From Bacillus sp. JCM 19058 (GTDB lineage Bacteria > Bacillota > Bacilli > Bacillales_H > Bacillaceae_D), in the NCBI GenBank assembly GCA_001310555.1, contig BAXO01000032.1, forward strand, positions 1 through 51,329: a stretch of 51,329 bases of DNA, written 5' to 3'. Position 1 is the stretch's first letter. Each line of letters begins with the position of its first letter. The translations under genes were made by a program, and so were the position numbers. Below are positions 1-10,366 of the stretch, in pieces. The notes under the pieces were generated by a model. The model was not told where the DNA came from. It made no database searches and saw only the letters and a program-made list of their open reading frames with translations.

Positions 1-306
1 CGCATTACCGCCGACGACATAATTTCCAAACGTATCAATTACTTGACCGGCTTCAGCATGGCTTAGAATGGACCGTGTCGTCGAAACATTCAACCCTAGG
101 CGAAATAACGTTACGAGTAACAGCATTGTCGGGAAGATCGAAAATTGGAGAGCGTCGTTCGTACTCATCGAAACGAGAATGATTAGTAGTGCAAGAGAAA
201 TATTAACAATAATTAAAAAATCAAGTACGGCAGTCGGTAAAGGAATAATAAGCATAACGACGATTAAAATTACGCTTATTAAGACAAACAGTTCTCTTGC
301 TTTCAC
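1..306 (-). CDS. flhA: FlhA, flagellar export gate protein (N-terminal part only)
   Basis: This is the first ~102 residues of FlhA, the inner-membrane export-gate subunit of the flagellar type III secretion apparatus. The GTG start at 306 follows AGGAGAG. The translation begins VKARELFVLISVILIVVML and continues with two hydrophobic segments and the family-typical stretches ALQFSIFPTMLLLVTLFRLG and LNVSTTRSILSHAE. The rest of the gene, including the cytoplasmic domain, lies beyond the left edge. The start sits 12 nt past the flhB stop, the usual flhB-flhA order of Bacillus fla/che operons. No break is seen in the visible part. Confidence 0.93.
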   Translation of the reverse strand, partial: MKARELFVLISVILIVVMLIIPLPTAVLDFLIIVNISLALLIILVSMSTNDALQFSIFPTMLLLVTLFRLGLNVSTTRSILSHAEAGQVIDTFGNYVVGGNA

Positions 307-317
307 AATACTCTCTC

Positions 318-1428
318 CTAACAACTAACAGATTTCAATTCACTGACTTTTTTTTTGAGACGATAGACGTAAGCCAATACTTCAGCTACCGCTTTAAAAA
401 GTTCCTCTGGAACTTGATCGCCGATGTCGGTCTGCTTATACAGCGCTCTAGCCAACGGCTTGTTTTCGACCGTCACGACCTGATGGGATGAGGCTACATT
501 TTTAATTTTCAAAGCGAGGTAATCAACTCCTTTCGCAACAACGAGCGGGGCATCCGATATTTGTTCGTCGTAGCGAAGGGCTATCGCATAATGGGTCGGG
601 TTCGTGATGACGACATCAGCCTTTGGCACTTCCTGCATCATGCGCTGCATCGCCATATCCATTTGCTTCTGTCGCCGCTTTGATTTTATTCTTGGGTCAC
701 CCTCCATGTTTTTGTGCTCATCCTTTATATCCTTTTTTGACATTCGGATTTGCTTTTCATGGTCATAGCGTTGATATAAATAATCCGGGATTGAAAGAAG
801 TAACAGCAAAACGGCTACAGCTATTCCCATCAGGCTGTTAATTGGGCGATTATATGAAAGCCTGTCTCCACTGACTTTTGCGATAAACGCATCACCTCAG
901 GCATATTGAGCCAAAGGATAATAAAAACGACGACGCCTGCGAAGCTGATTTTCAGCAACGACTTCGCCAACTCAACGAGTGCTCTTACCGAAAATATCCG
1001 CTTGAAGCCTTTCACCGGGTCGATCTTGCTCAGCTTAAATTTCAATGGCTCGGTCGTAAACATCGCCCCAACCTGAATAAAGCTGGCAAACACTCCGGCC
1101 ATCATGGCAACAAACATGATCGGCAATAAAACGATCGCCATTTCGCTCACAAGCTCAATAAAGAGATTGACAATGTTTTGCGGGGTAATGTCCATCAATA
1201 AATAGGTTTGGAACGTATGCTTCAATAAATCTGTCAGCTTCGTTCCGATAACTTCACCGCCAAATATCCAAAGAAAGAGAAAAACACTTAAGAGAATCAG
1301 GCTGTATTGACGTCGGTGCTTTTTGCAACCTGTCCTTTTTTTTCGGGAATCCTGACGCTTTTTCGGAGTAGCCTTCTCCGTTTTTTTCGTCGGCAAAAAA
1401 ATTGGAGCTGAACCCGAAGATAAGCCAT
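318..1428 (-). CDS. flhB: FlhB, flagellar export switch protein (frameshifted)
   Basis: FlhB is the export-gate protein whose cytoplasmic tail self-cleaves at NPTH and switches substrate class after hook completion. NPTHYAIAL is visible near 610. The ATG at 1428 follows AGGAGGG and overlaps the fliR stop as TAATG. The true protein should begin MAYLRVQLQFFADEKTEKA. As given, the frame is broken by an extra base in A7 (1395-1401), T7 (1381-1387) and T8 (1336-1343), and by a missing base near 1302 and near 831. Once corrected, the ~360-residue product has four membrane helices and the family's KATPKKRQDSRKKGQVAKS motif. The density of breaks in a conserved gene argues for sequence error rather than decay. 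Confidence 0.92.
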
Positions 1429-2208
1429 TACGTCCCTCCTAACAGCTGCAGCAATGTCCGCATTGCAACAGTCATTTCATTGAATAAGCGCTGGACAATC
1501 ATAAAGAACAGTCCGATAAACGTCGTTAGCAGCAGAAGCCCGACCAAGATTTTCAGCGGCAAGCCGACGACAAACACATTCATCTGCGGCACCGCTCTTG
1601 ACACCATTCCAAGGGCGATATCGACTAAGAAAATAGAGCCTACGATCGGAAAGGCCATTTGAAAGGCGATCACAAACATCGAGCTGAAGGTCGTAACGAC
1701 GTACTGAACGATACTTTCATCACCTAACGGTAAAAGCAGCTGATCGATCGGAACAAATTGATAACTATAAAACACTCCGTCCAGCAGTAAGTGATGGCCA
1801 TCGACAAGCAGTAAAAATAAAATCGCAAACGTATAAAGATAAGTACCAACCAAGGGACTTTGTGCCCCCGTTTGCGGATCAACGACATTGGCGATCATAA
1901 ATCCCATGTTCATATCGATAAAGGAGCCTGCTACTTGAATCGCATAGAAAAGAATCATGGCGAGTAAGGCTACGAGTAGCCCGGTCAAGGCCTCCTTAAC
2001 AATAAGGAAAAAAAATAGTTCGGATCAATCGTCAACGCTGGTGCGTCAATGACAGGTAAGATGACGACGGCTAGAAAAAAAGGCCAGCCCGATTTTGTGA
2101 ATCGTCGGGATCGTTCGATGCCCGTAAATCGGCAGAACGGAAAAAAAAGCGAGCACCCGCACAAATACAAGTAAAAAAAGCCGGGAATAAATTTATAAGT
2201 TCATTCAT
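1428..2208 (-). CDS. fliR: FliR, flagellar export gate membrane protein (frameshifted)
   Basis: FliR is a polytopic subunit of the FliPQR export-gate complex. The C-terminal ~186 residues read cleanly, with GSFIDMNMGFMIANVVDPQ, NGHHLLL-like VDGHHLLLDG and VPQMNVFVVGLPLKI, all FliR hallmarks. The start at 2208 overlaps the fliQ stop (TAATG). The N-terminal third (MNELINLFPAFLLVFVRVL..., YGHRTIPTIHKIG) is recovered only by removing one base from A7 at 2173-2179 and one from A7 at 2075-2081. The A8 at 2008-2015 must also change by +1 or -2 to reach KEALTGLL. The corrected length of about 259 residues matches the family. Confidence 0.92.
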
Positions 2209-2477
2209 TAGCCGATATACCGGTATAAATTATTAAATATGTCATAAGCAAAATTAGTGATTTGTGAAAGCATCCACGGGCCAAAAATGACGAGTGAGAC
2301 AAGAACCCCGACAATTTTCGGAATAAAAGCGAGCGTCTGTTCTTGAATTTGTGTAGTCGCCTGAAAGATACTCACAATCAATCCAAGCCCGAGAGCAACT
2401 AAAAGCAACGGTCCGGCAACAAGCAAAACAGTCCAGATGCCGTTTTCGGCCATATTGATTACAAATTCAGGACTCAT
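2208..2477 (-). CDS. fliQ: FliQ, flagellar export gate protein
   Basis: FliQ is an 89-residue, two-helix inner-membrane subunit of the export gate. The chosen start is the ATG at 2477 (MSPEFVINMAENG), which matches the family N-terminus. The upstream in-frame MRRFRS extension overlaps the ribosome-binding region. The hydrophobic segments WTVLLVAGPLLLVALGLGLI and VGVLVSLVIFGPWML flank the conserved ATTQIQEQTLAFIPKI. The frame is intact. It sits tightly between fliP and fliR, as in all Bacillus fla/che operons. Confidence 0.95.
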   Translation of the reverse strand: MSPEFVINMAENGIWTVLLVAGPLLLVALGLGLIVSIFQATTQIQEQTLAFIPKIVGVLVSLVIFGPWMLSQITNFAYDIFNNLYRYIG

Positions 2478-2491
2478 CGAGCGAAACCTCC

Positions 2492-3196
2492 TCATTGAAA
2501 GCTAAGTAATAGGGACTGCACAATTAAATACCAGCCGTCTACTAAAACAAACAACAAAATTTTAAACGGAAGCGCGATCATCACCGGTGGTAGCATCATC
2601 ATTCCCATCGACATTAAAACACTGGCAACAATCATATCGATGACGAGAAAGGGAACGAATATTAAAAAGCCGATTTGGAAAGCTGTTTTCAATTCGCTTA
2701 ACGCAAACGCCGGTACGAGCGCCGATAACGGGATCTCCTCGAGAGATTCGGGTCGTTCCATTCCGGCATAACCGATAAATAACGCCAAATCCTTCTCGCG
2801 CGTATGCTTCGCCATAAATTCCTTGAATGGGACTGTCGCTTGAGCAAATGCCTCCTCCTGAGTTATTTCTTCATTCAAAAACGGGGTTAATGCCTGTTCA
2901 TTCACTTCCGCAAAGACAGGCGCCATAATGAAGAAAGTCAGAAAAAGCGCCAGTCCGATTAAGACTTGGTTTGGCGGCATCGATTGTGTCGCTAACCCTT
3001 GACGGACAAATGATAGCACGATCACGATTCTCGTAAAGCTAGTCATCAAAATTAAAATGCTCGGTGCTAATGACAGCACTGTTAGCAAAAGGAGCAGCTG
3101 AATCGTCGTGGCCACGCTCGCTGGTTCATCTGACAAAAAATCTAGATTAACCCCTGGAATATTCAAGACCCCAAGGAAGATAGTTGAATCGATCAT
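2492..3196 (-). CDS. fliP: FliP, flagellar export gate protein
   Basis: FliP forms the core of the export pore with FliQ and FliR. The 234-residue frame is unbroken. It carries the conserved FliP signatures LAPSILILMTSFTRIVIVLS, RQGLATQSMPPNQVLIGLAL, FTREKD-like HTREKDLALF and the C-terminal MGMMMLPPVMIALPFKILLF. The N-terminal region is short and lacks a clear cleavable signal peptide of the E. coli type. The start at 3196 overlaps the fliO stop by 4 nt (ATGA), showing translational coupling. Confidence 0.96.
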   Translation of the reverse strand: MIDSTIFLGVLNIPGVNLDFLSDEPASVATTIQLLLLLTVLSLAPSILILMTSFTRIVIVLSFVRQGLATQSMPPNQVLIGLALFLTFFIMAPVFAEVNEQALTPFLNEEITQEEAFAQATVPFKEFMAKHTREKDLALFIGYAGMERPESLEEIPLSALVPAFALSELKTAFQIGFLIFVPFLVIDMIVASVLMSMGMMMLPPVMIALPFKILLFVLVDGWYLIVQSLLLSFQ

Positions 3197-3875
3197 TTTC
3201 CTTTTCTCTCCCTTACTGCATCATGGATATCCCTTTGCGATTTCGAAACATCCGAGAGCTGCTCTTCCAGCAATGATTGAAACTGGGAATGGCTCGTTTT
3301 TGTCATTGAGTCGAATCGATGTCCCGGCTCTTTGCGCAGCTTTTGCTTTAACCATTCACGCAATTGATTCACTGGCTGCTCCAGCTTGTCAAACTGCTCT
3401 TCCCGCTGATTAAGCAGCTCTTCAATTTCTTTTTGCTCGTCCACTTCTTTTAAAAGCTGAATCGTTTCGCCAACACCGACGACCAATATGCGCTCTCCAA
3501 CTTTAATCACTTGAACAGAACGATTAGCGCCAAGCGTCACTCCACCAATATTTTGCACGAGCTGAGTCGAACGGAAGGCTTGCGTCCGCTTGTTAACAAC
3601 GCGCAGCAGGAAAAAAAATTAAGAAAATGACAAACCCGAGCGCAGCAAGCATTTTAATGATATCGAAAAAAAGTATTTTGCCCGGGAACCCCCGCTACTT
3701 CATGCGAATCCTCTTCTTGAGACGGCTGTTGGCCTTCATCGTCCGTTTGCTGCTCTTCGTTAAAAAGTGAGTCATGAACGGTTCGGTTTTCGTTTTCCTC
3801 TGCAGCAGCTGTTAGCGGACAGAGGACCAACAGGGTAAGCAGGGAAAGGATCTTGATTAAACTATGCTTTCGCAT
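3193..3875 (-). CDS. fliO: FliO (FliZ), flagellar export assembly protein (frameshifted)
   Basis: FliO/FliZ is a small membrane protein that helps assemble FliP into the export gate. The ATG at 3875 follows AGGAGAG at good spacing. The product starts MRKHSLIKILSLLTLLVL, a signal peptide ending near TAAAEE, then an acidic Glu/Gln-rich extracytoplasmic linker. A membrane helix (MLAALGFVIFLIFFLLRVV) and the cytoplasmic domain LVQNIGGVTLGANRSVQVIK follow. Two runs interrupt it: A7 at 3666-3672 and A8 at 3611-3618, each one base too long. Removing one base from each joins all parts into ~227 residues. Confidence 0.88.
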
Positions 3876-3904
3876 CAACGTCACTCTCCTCATACCATCA
3901 GCCG

Positions 3905-4268
3905 TCAACTAAGCGTCTTATTAATTGCCTCCAGAACGCGCTCCGCTTGAAAAGGCTTCACGATAAAATCTTTGGCGCCCGCTTGGATTGCATCAATGAC
4001 CATTGCTTGCTGACCCATGGCCGAACACATAATTACCTTTGCCTGCGAATCGATGGCACGAATTTCTTTTAAAGCGGTAATTCCGTCCATTTCAGGCATT
4101 GTAATGTCCATAGTAACCAAATCGGGAGTGAGCTCTTTATACTTCTCAATGGCTTGAACTCCGTCGTGGGCTTCCCCGACGACTTCAAAACCGTTTTTTT
4201 GAAAGAATATCCTTAATCATCATTCGCATGAATGCTGCGTCATCTACGATTAACACTCGATAAGCCAT
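3905..4268 (-). CDS. cheY: CheY-like chemotaxis response regulator (frameshifted)
   Basis: This is a single-domain receiver protein of 120 residues that, when phosphorylated by CheA, acts on the FliM/FliY switch. The start (ATG 4268) gives MAYRVLIVDDAAFMRMMIKD. The acidic pocket DD, the phospho-acceptor in VTMDITMPEMDG, the CSA switch residue and the lysine in DFIVKPF are all present. T7 at 4194-4200 is one base too long. With six, the reading is SKNGFEVVGEAHDG, exactly as in CheY. Its place between fliY and fliO is that of cheY (formerly cheB-like in old maps) in B. subtilis. Confidence 0.93.
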
Positions 4269-4305
4269 GTTATTTTAAACAGTCCTTTCCCGTATTTCCT
4301 CTTGT

Positions 4306-5482
4306 TTATTTCAGGTTTCTAATTCTCTCTTCCTGGCTGGCAATATCAGTCACACGTACTCCAAAGTTCTCGTCGATAACCACAACCTCGCCTTTAGCAA
4401 TCAGCTTCTGGTTGACGAGAATATCAACAGGCTCTCCCGCAAGCTTGTCTAACTCGATTATCGAACCGTGAGTAAACTCAAGAATTTCCTTAATTGAGCG
4501 CTTCGTTCGACCGAGCTCAACAGTCACCTGCAAAGGGATGTCAAGCAGGATATTCAAATTATGGCTTTCTGCGGCTGTCAGTCCTGTTGGTTCAAAGCTA
4601 GTAAACGAAGCTGGCTGTACGTCAATAGTGCGCTGATGAGCAGCGTTTCCGATATGCTGTTGGCTTCGCTGTTCGGATAAAGGTCGTTCCGCAGCCATCT
4701 GTGATGTTGGCTCCGTGTCAGTCTGCTGAGCAGCTGCCCACCCTCGTTGACAGTTGCCTCTTCTTTTTCTTCGATAAGGACTTCCTCCTCTGTCGCTGGA
4801 TTCATTAAGTCCTCAACAAGATGCTTTGCAAACGGAATCGTAACAAGCTGCATAATCGAGGAATCGATTAAATCTCCTACCGTTAATCGAAACGAGATTT
4901 TTACGAGAATATCGCCATCTGGAACATTGTCAGTCCCTTCATTTTTACTAATATCTAGTAAATCAATCCCGGGTGGGGAAATATCGACGCGTTTATTAAA
5001 AATCGTTGACATGGATGTCGAGGCAGAGCCCATCATTTGATTCATCGATTCTTGAACGGCACTAATATCCATTTCCGTTAATTCGTCAGATACCTGTGTT
5101 CCATCCCCTCCGAGCATTAAATTGGCAATAACAGCCGCGTCCCTATCTGAATGACTAATAGATTCGTTCCTTCAAAGCCCGCAGTATATTGCACATGAAC
5201 AGCGACGTGCGGCTTCGGAAATTCACTTTTTAATTGCTCCTTTTGAACGAGCGACACGGCCGGTGTCGTAATCTCAACCTTCTGATTTAGGAGGGTCGAC
5301 AAGGCTGTTGCCGCACTGCCAAAAGAAATATTACCTATTTCACCGAGCGTATCCTGCTCGATTTCTGATAAACGCTCATCGGCCTTAAGTTGTTCCAGCT
5401 GACCGGTATCACCTTTGCCAGCCGAGTCTACTCCTTTGAGAAGCGCGTTTATCTCTTCCTGGGAAAGCATATCATCATTCAT
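4306..5482 (-). CDS. fliY: FliY, flagellar switch protein with CheC-like domain (frameshifted)
   Basis: FliY is the Gram-positive C-ring protein that combines a CheC-type CheY-P phosphatase domain with a FliN-type C-terminal domain. The start at 5482 ([17 protein letters not shown]) carries the N-terminal CheY-P-binding peptide. CheC motifs [24 protein letters not shown] and [20 protein letters not shown] are visible. The FliN domain [21 protein letters not shown] ends the protein. Two single-base losses break it, near 5160 (between GTNL and the [14 protein letters not shown] segment) and near 4738 (GGGG read as GGG, after VNEGG). The start overlaps the fliM stop. Confidence 0.92.
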
Positions 5483-6469
5483 GGACGTCTCCCTCCTCAA
5501 CAACGTCTGTCACTTGGACAGCAATTTTCTTTTTGCTTTTTCCGGGTTGTGCATAATATTTTTTTGTTTCCTCCGACATTGACGGTCAACGCTTGATTAA
5601 ACGCTTGGTCAAGCTCGATTACGTCACCGTTGTCCAAGTTCAAAAATTCAAGAATCGTTATTTCTGATCGACCTAGTTCAGCCTGTATTTCTACTGGTGC
5701 TTGACGTACGTGACCTTCGATCATTCCTTGCTCTTTTGGTTCCCGCTCCTTTTTCTTCTCCTGCATCCAATAACGGATAGAAAGCTTGGGCAAAATCTCT
5801 TCAAGAACAACGTGCGGCAGACAAATATTAATCATTCCTGAGGTTTCCGCAATCGTCGTCGCTAAGGAAATGACCACGACCGTTTCGTTCGGAGAAACCA
5901 TTTGAATAAATTGCGGATTCACTTCAATTTCTTCCATCTGCGGCTCAATCTCGATTACAGAGGCCCAGGCTTCTTGAAAGCTATCCATCGTTCGCTGAAA
6001 CAACTGGGACATAATACGGGTTTCGATTTCTGTTAAGCTATCAATTTTATTAACACTTTCACCCTTTCCACCGAGTAAACGGTCGAGCATCGCATAAGCG
6101 ATATTCGGGTTAATTTCCATCAGTAATCTGCCGTCTAGTGGATGTGGCTCAAATACATTGAGAATCGTCATTTTCGGAATCGAACGAATGAACTCCTCGT
6201 AAGGCAATTGATCGACCGACGCGACAGAAATCTGGACAAACGTTCGTAGCTGGGCAGAAAAGAATGTCGTTAATAGCCTCGCGAAATTTTCGTGTATTCG
6301 TGATAAACTGCGAATTTGATCCTTTGAAAATCGTAAAGCTCTCTTAAAATCGTAAACCCTAATTTTTCTCTCTGTTTCTTCTTTTTTTCAGCTCATCAGC
6401 ATCCATCTCCCCCGTCGACAGTGCCGATAGCAGGGCGTCAATCTCCCCTTGCGATAAAATGTCAGCCAC
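5475..6469 (-). CDS. fliM: FliM, flagellar motor switch protein (frameshifted)
   Basis: FliM is the middle C-ring protein that binds CheY-P through its N-terminal peptide and FliG through its middle domain. The GTG start at 6469 follows AGGTG and gives VADILSQGEIDALLSALSTG, the canonical FliM N-terminus. T7 at 6382-6388 is one base too long, and removing it yields DELKKEETERKIRVYDFKRA. T7 at 5559-5565 is again one too long; corrected, the end reads VGGNKKYYAQPGKSKKKIAV and stops at TGA 5475-5477, overlapping the fliY ATG. The resulting ~330 residues match the family. The core 5497-6207 is intact. Confidence 0.92.
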
Positions 6470-6537
6470 CAGCTTCACCTCTCAATCTCGTTAATCCCGC
6501 TGAAGCAGACAAAACAAAAGCCTAGTGCAGCATATGA

Positions 6538-6969
6538 TTATTGAATCACCCAGGCTGTTGTATAAACGTGAACAACCGAGCCAGTTTGCATGAGTTTATC
6601 AATTTGACTCTTCAGCTCTTTCTCTAGACCTTCCATTCCTTCTGGACCAGCTAAATCAGCTGATTCTTTGCCGGATAAAGTTCTTAAAATAATATTCTCT
6701 ATTTGAAAATCGCGTTTCTCAATTTCCTTCAAAGCCTCCTTGCTGTCCACATGGACGCTGAAGCTGGCACGGACGAAATCATTGGATAGTAGGTTTGTTG
6801 TCATTTGTTCGGTTTGATACGACTGGGCGACAATTTCATCAATTGTTGGCTCAGCAGATGCCGCCTGCTGGTTCATGACATTCGGCACAATCACCAGTGT
6901 AGCAACAGCGGCAAAAGCTATCGCCAATACGAGGATCATGAAAATGCTGGCTAGCTTATTTTTAAACAA
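6538..6969 (-). CDS. fliL: FliL, flagellar basal-body-associated protein
   Basis: FliL is a single-pass membrane protein that supports stator function and rotor torque. The 143-residue frame is intact: a short cytoplasmic N-terminus, one helix (KLASIFMILVLAIAFAAVAT), then a periplasm-side domain with VRASFSVHVDSKEALKEIEK and the C-terminal VVHVYTTAWVIQ. The start is 2 nt from the swrD stop, indicating coupled translation. Homology rests on domain layout, length and the swrD-fliL-fliM order. Confidence 0.92.
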   Translation of the reverse strand: MFKNKLASIFMILVLAIAFAAVATLVIVPNVMNQQAASAEPTIDEIVAQSYQTEQMTTNLLSNDFVRASFSVHVDSKEALKEIEKRDFQIENIILRTLSGKESADLAGPEGMEGLEKELKSQIDKLMQTGSVVHVYTTAWVIQ

Positions 6970-6970
6970 T

Positions 6971-7183
6971 TTATGTTCCCCCCGTTTCTGTAAAGGTTCC
7001 GATTAAACCAATGTGCTCAAATCGTTCATTTATCAAACGCTTCACCTCGTCCATTGAATCGCGCACGACGATTTTTTTTCCGTTAGTCAACGTAATTGTC
7101 GTATCGGGAAAAGCTTCAATTTGTTCGATTAACAGGACATTTAACAAGAAAGGCTGACCGTTGATTCGTATCAGTTCAATCAT
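6971..7183 (-). CDS. swrD: SwrD/FlbD-family flagellar protein
   Basis: This is a 70-residue protein of the FlbD/SwrD (YlzI) family, needed for full motor power and swarming in B. subtilis. It begins [23 protein letters not shown] and contains the family-typical [18 protein letters not shown]. It has no membrane segment. It lies between flgE and fliL as in B. subtilis. The frame is intact. Confidence 0.9.
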   Translation of the reverse strand: MIELIRINGQPFLLNVLLIEQIEAFPDTTITLTNGKKIVVRDSMDEVKRLINERFEHIGLIGTFTETGGT

Positions 7184-7230
7184 CGTTTATTTGGGTCAGA
7201 CGTTAGAAGTCTGACCCAGCCTCCTTTTTT

Positions 7231-8043
7231 CTATCGTTTCAAATTCACTAGCTCTTGAAGTATTTCATCAGAAGTCGTTATAATTCGTGTATTTGCCTGA
7301 AAGCCACGTTGCGCAACAATCATTTCTGTAAACTCATCAGAGAGGTCAACGTTCGACATTTCGAGCGTACCCGCGACTAGCGTCCCAACCCCGCCGTCAC
7401 CTGGTGCGAAGATTTCCGGTGCGCCGGAGTTGGTGGAAACCATATATAAATTATCGCCGGCCTTATCTAATCCTTCGGCATTACTAAACTTCGCAAGCGC
7501 AACTTGGATATCGGACTCAATGACTTCGCCTTCATTATCAATAATGTTAATACTGCCATCTGCTCCGATACTAAAGCTTTTAATGTTGTCAAGGTCGCCT
7601 GCAATGTCAATAAAATTGATGCGATTTTCATTCGTATCCAGTAAATAAAGGCCGTTTGCGTTAACGACATTACCTTCTGAGTCGAGATAAAAGTTACCCG
7701 CTCTCGTATAGTATTGTGTCTCGCCATCTTCTACGATAAAATAGCCGTCACCAGAAATACCTAAATCGAGTGCTCGATTAGTATTTTGCAGGCTGCCTTG
7801 AGTGTGAATTGTATCAATTGAAGCTAGCTGCATTCCTAGGCCGACCTGTCTCGCATTCACTCCACCGCGGTTTTCTCCCGGCGATGTCGCGCCTGCCAGC
7901 TGCTGGCTCACCATATCGGAAAACGTGGTTCTTCCCTTTTTAAACCCGTACGTGTTGACATTGGCAATATTGTTACCAATTACATCGAGCTTCGTTTGCA
8001 TATTTTTCATCCCGGAAATACCAGAGTACATTGAGCGTAACAT
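7231..8043 (-). CDS. flgE: FlgE, flagellar hook protein
   Basis: This is the 270-residue hook subunit (called FlgG in older Bacillus literature). The N-terminal rod/hook signature MLRSMYSGISGMKNMQTKLD followed by VIGNNIANVNTYGFKKGR is present. So are the central DLGISGDGYFIVEDGE and the C-terminal EMSNVDLSDEFTEMIVAQR with FQANTRIITTSDEIL, which form the axial coiled-coil domains. The frame is unbroken. It follows flgD and the TIGR02530-type gene in the operon. Confidence 0.94.
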   Translation of the reverse strand: MLRSMYSGISGMKNMQTKLDVIGNNIANVNTYGFKKGRTTFSDMVSQQLAGATSPGENRGGVNARQVGLGMQLASIDTIHTQGSLQNTNRALDLGISGDGYFIVEDGETQYYTRAGNFYLDSEGNVVNANGLYLLDTNENRINFIDIAGDLDNIKSFSIGADGSINIIDNEGEVIESDIQVALAKFSNAEGLDKAGDNLYMVSTNSGAPEIFAPGDGGVGTLVAGTLEMSNVDLSDEFTEMIVAQRGFQANTRIITTSDEILQELVNLKR

Positions 8044-8122
8044 TGAACATCATCCTTTCTTTTCTTTGCTGCTTCTGTCATTCAGCAGCATGTCGTCCTC
8101 CCTTTATGGTCCGGACCGTTTG

Positions 8123-8513
8123 TTAGTTAATGACTATCGTTCCATTAATATTTGTAAAGATTTGCTCGCCAGCCTCTTCTCGATCCAACGCCGTAATCAC
8201 TGTTTGATTTTTTTGCACTGACGACTAAGGCCGCAGCATCAGTAATGACTAAGGAGTCAGTAATTCCTTTTTCTTTCGCTTCCTGAATTTTTAAGGAAAT
8301 GGTCGTCCAGGTTGAAGGCGCAATTGTAATACCTCTCGCCTCCATTCGTTGCTCCGCATGCTTGCTTATCTTCAAGGGTTTCCTAACCTGATTAAGCTCC
8401 GTTTGCAGCAACTGCTTAAAATGACCTCCTGAAGCGTCGGAAACAGCTTCTCTACGTTCGGAAGCCGGGGTGCAATGCAAAGGCTGAAGCGATGCCGCTA
8501 TTCTTGGATCCAA
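8123..8513 (-). CDS. TIGR02530-type flagellar operon protein (frameshifted)
   Basis: This small protein of the 'flagellar operon protein' family is found between flgD and flgE in many Bacillaceae. Its biochemical role is not established. The visible core is LKISKHAEQRMEARGITIAP, then TISLKIQEAKEKGITDSLVI. T7 at 8208-8214 is one base too long. With six, the end reads AKNQTVITALDREEAGEQIF, then TNINGTIVIN, stopping at 8123, which is the family-typical C-terminus. The corrected length is ~129 residues. The start at 8513 lies 6 nt past the flgD stop. Confidence 0.82.
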
Positions 8514-8519
8514 TCTGAC

Positions 8520-9020
8520 TCACTCCTCAATTTCTTTCACTGGCTCCTCATCTTCTGGGTCTTCCTTATTATTTTCCAAACCGATTTGGACGAGCTGATA
8601 ATTGCTTATCCAGCGTCCGTCATCTAATTGGAGCCTGATGCTTCCATCGTTTTCTAACCTGACGCTAGTAACTGTATTTTCAAGATATTGAATTTCTTGA
8701 CGGTATTCATCAACGTCTACAAGCTGAAGCCACTTAACCTTCTCACCGATGAGCTCACTGTGCTGTACAAGGCTTTGGGTTGTTTGCATATCGACAAAGC
8801 GCTGCAAAGACTGGTTCATATTGGTCATCTGCTCAAGGCTAGAAAAGGTCGCCATCTGGGCGATAAATTCCCGATCGTCCATCGGATTTGTCGGATCCTG
8901 ATTTTGGAGCTGCGCGATAAGCAGCTTTAGAAAATCATCCTTGCCAAGACTGTTACTACCTGAAGGCTGCATGGTACCCGCCGTCTTTGGCAATAAGTAA
9001 GACTCAATCACTGCTGTCAT
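8520..9020 (-). CDS. flgD: FlgD, hook capping/scaffold protein
   Basis: FlgD caps the growing hook and allows FlgE polymerisation. The 166-residue frame is intact. The N-terminal signature [20 protein letters not shown] with [20 protein letters not shown] is diagnostic. The C-terminal half is shorter than in enterobacteria, as is usual for Bacillus (YlxG). An acidic tail ([17 protein letters not shown]) ends it. It sits between fliK and the TIGR02530-type gene. Confidence 0.93.
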   Translation of the reverse strand: MTAVIESYLLPKTAGTMQPSGSNSLGKDDFLKLLIAQLQNQDPTNPMDDREFIAQMATFSSLEQMTNMNQSLQRFVDMQTTQSLVQHSELIGEKVKWLQLVDVDEYRQEIQYLENTVTSVRLENDGSIRLQLDDGRWISNYQLVQIGLENNKEDPEDEEPVKEIEE

Positions 9021-9031
9021 TCTTTCACCTC

Positions 9032-10331
9032 CTAAACCTGCTCATCAATCGTCAGCGCATGCAAAAATTCCGCGAAGTCTTCTTCATCGTGCTCGTTGTT
9101 CTGCTCATTCTCGCTCATTTGCTGCTGACGCTTTTTTTTCATCAGAAGCCGATTGCTGCTTCTGTTCAAAAAACGGCTGTTCGGCCACTTCAATACGCTC
9201 GACGTTTAGCTGCTGCTGTAAAAAGGCATGGCGCAAATGAGACAGCTGTGATTCAATCAGCTCTCTTGAAGCCTGTGAGCCTGTCAGTATCCTAGCAATG
9301 AGAGCCCCTTCGATCCGAACGATTTGAATATCGAGCCGGCCTAAATGCTCGGGATGGAGCTTAATCGACAACGTTGTCTCTCCCGTCCCCGCCTGCGCTG
9401 TCAATGCTGCATGCCGCTGAATCACGTACTGAAATTGCCTAATAAATTGTTGCTGTTGGTCAGAGAGCGTCTGCTGTTGGTTAACATGGATGACCGTTTG
9501 CTCAGGCTGCGTCATCATTTGAGCGAACCCTTGTATTTTCTCGCTCGAACTGTTGACGCTCTGCATGGCAAATGCATCCATCATCAGTCCGTTCCTTGTT
9601 TGATTATCGTGTGCGCTCAGGATGAAACGAAACCGATTTTTGGCTGTGAGCTCACTCGCTGCTGACCCCGGCTCAGTATGAAACGAAAAGAGTCTGCTAA
9701 CGTCAGACGAACCGGCCCTTTTTTTCCAAGCTACGCTCTGTTTGACTAAGCAAAGGCGCAAGTTCAAGAGAGCCTTCCTTAAATAACGCCGTCAGCCTTT
9801 CTACCCATTGGCCAGGTGCGAGACTGTCCGTATCTATATCGAGCTTCGGGAAGACAGTCGTTAGCAACTGATGTAAAGTAAATTCCTCTGTGTCGTCCGC
9901 TTGTCCCGAGTGTTCGATCTGAGCAAAAGCGATCAGCAGTAAAAGGGCATGTTCTGTTGACGAAAGCTCCTCACTGTAGTCGAGCTCGTCGCCTGCATTC
10001 ACTAATATTTCCTTAATCGCCGCCAAGTAGTGCTGCAGCAGTTCCGCTTTCTCCCCATCTTCCTCATCTAGCTGCAGTAAAACGGACAAAAGCGTCTTCA
10101 CATCCTCGGTAGGCTCTAAACGTTCGGCCGAGCTCAAGTCTAACTGCTGAGTGAGCGAGCTAATTAAGTCCAGCGTTCGTTTTCCGGTGTTTTCCTTTCC
10201 TTCTCCTGGCAAAAGAGAGACTTCCAGTAGCTCAGCAAAGGTGGCAGCAGCCCTGGACTCGAAGCTGACAGCCCTTTTTCCGGAGCTAATGCTCTTGCAT
10301 TTGACGCTAATATAGCAATGCCATTGTTCAT
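9032..10331 (-). CDS. fliK: FliK, hook-length control protein (frameshifted)
   Basis: FliK is the secreted ruler that sets hook length and triggers the FlhB switch. The start at 10331 reads [20 protein letters not shown]. The Gln-rich C-terminal domain is well defined: [20 protein letters not shown] followed by [20 protein letters not shown]. Three breaks are present: a lost base near 10260 (GGGG probably read as GGG), T7 at 9719-9725 and T8 at 9132-9139, each one too long. With the last corrected, the tail becomes [20 protein letters not shown] and stops at 9032, just before flgD. The total is ~432 residues. The central region is low in conservation, as expected. Confidence 0.85.
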
Positions 10332-10366
10332 TCGTTCACCTCCCTTCCAAGGAAATCGGTTCAATA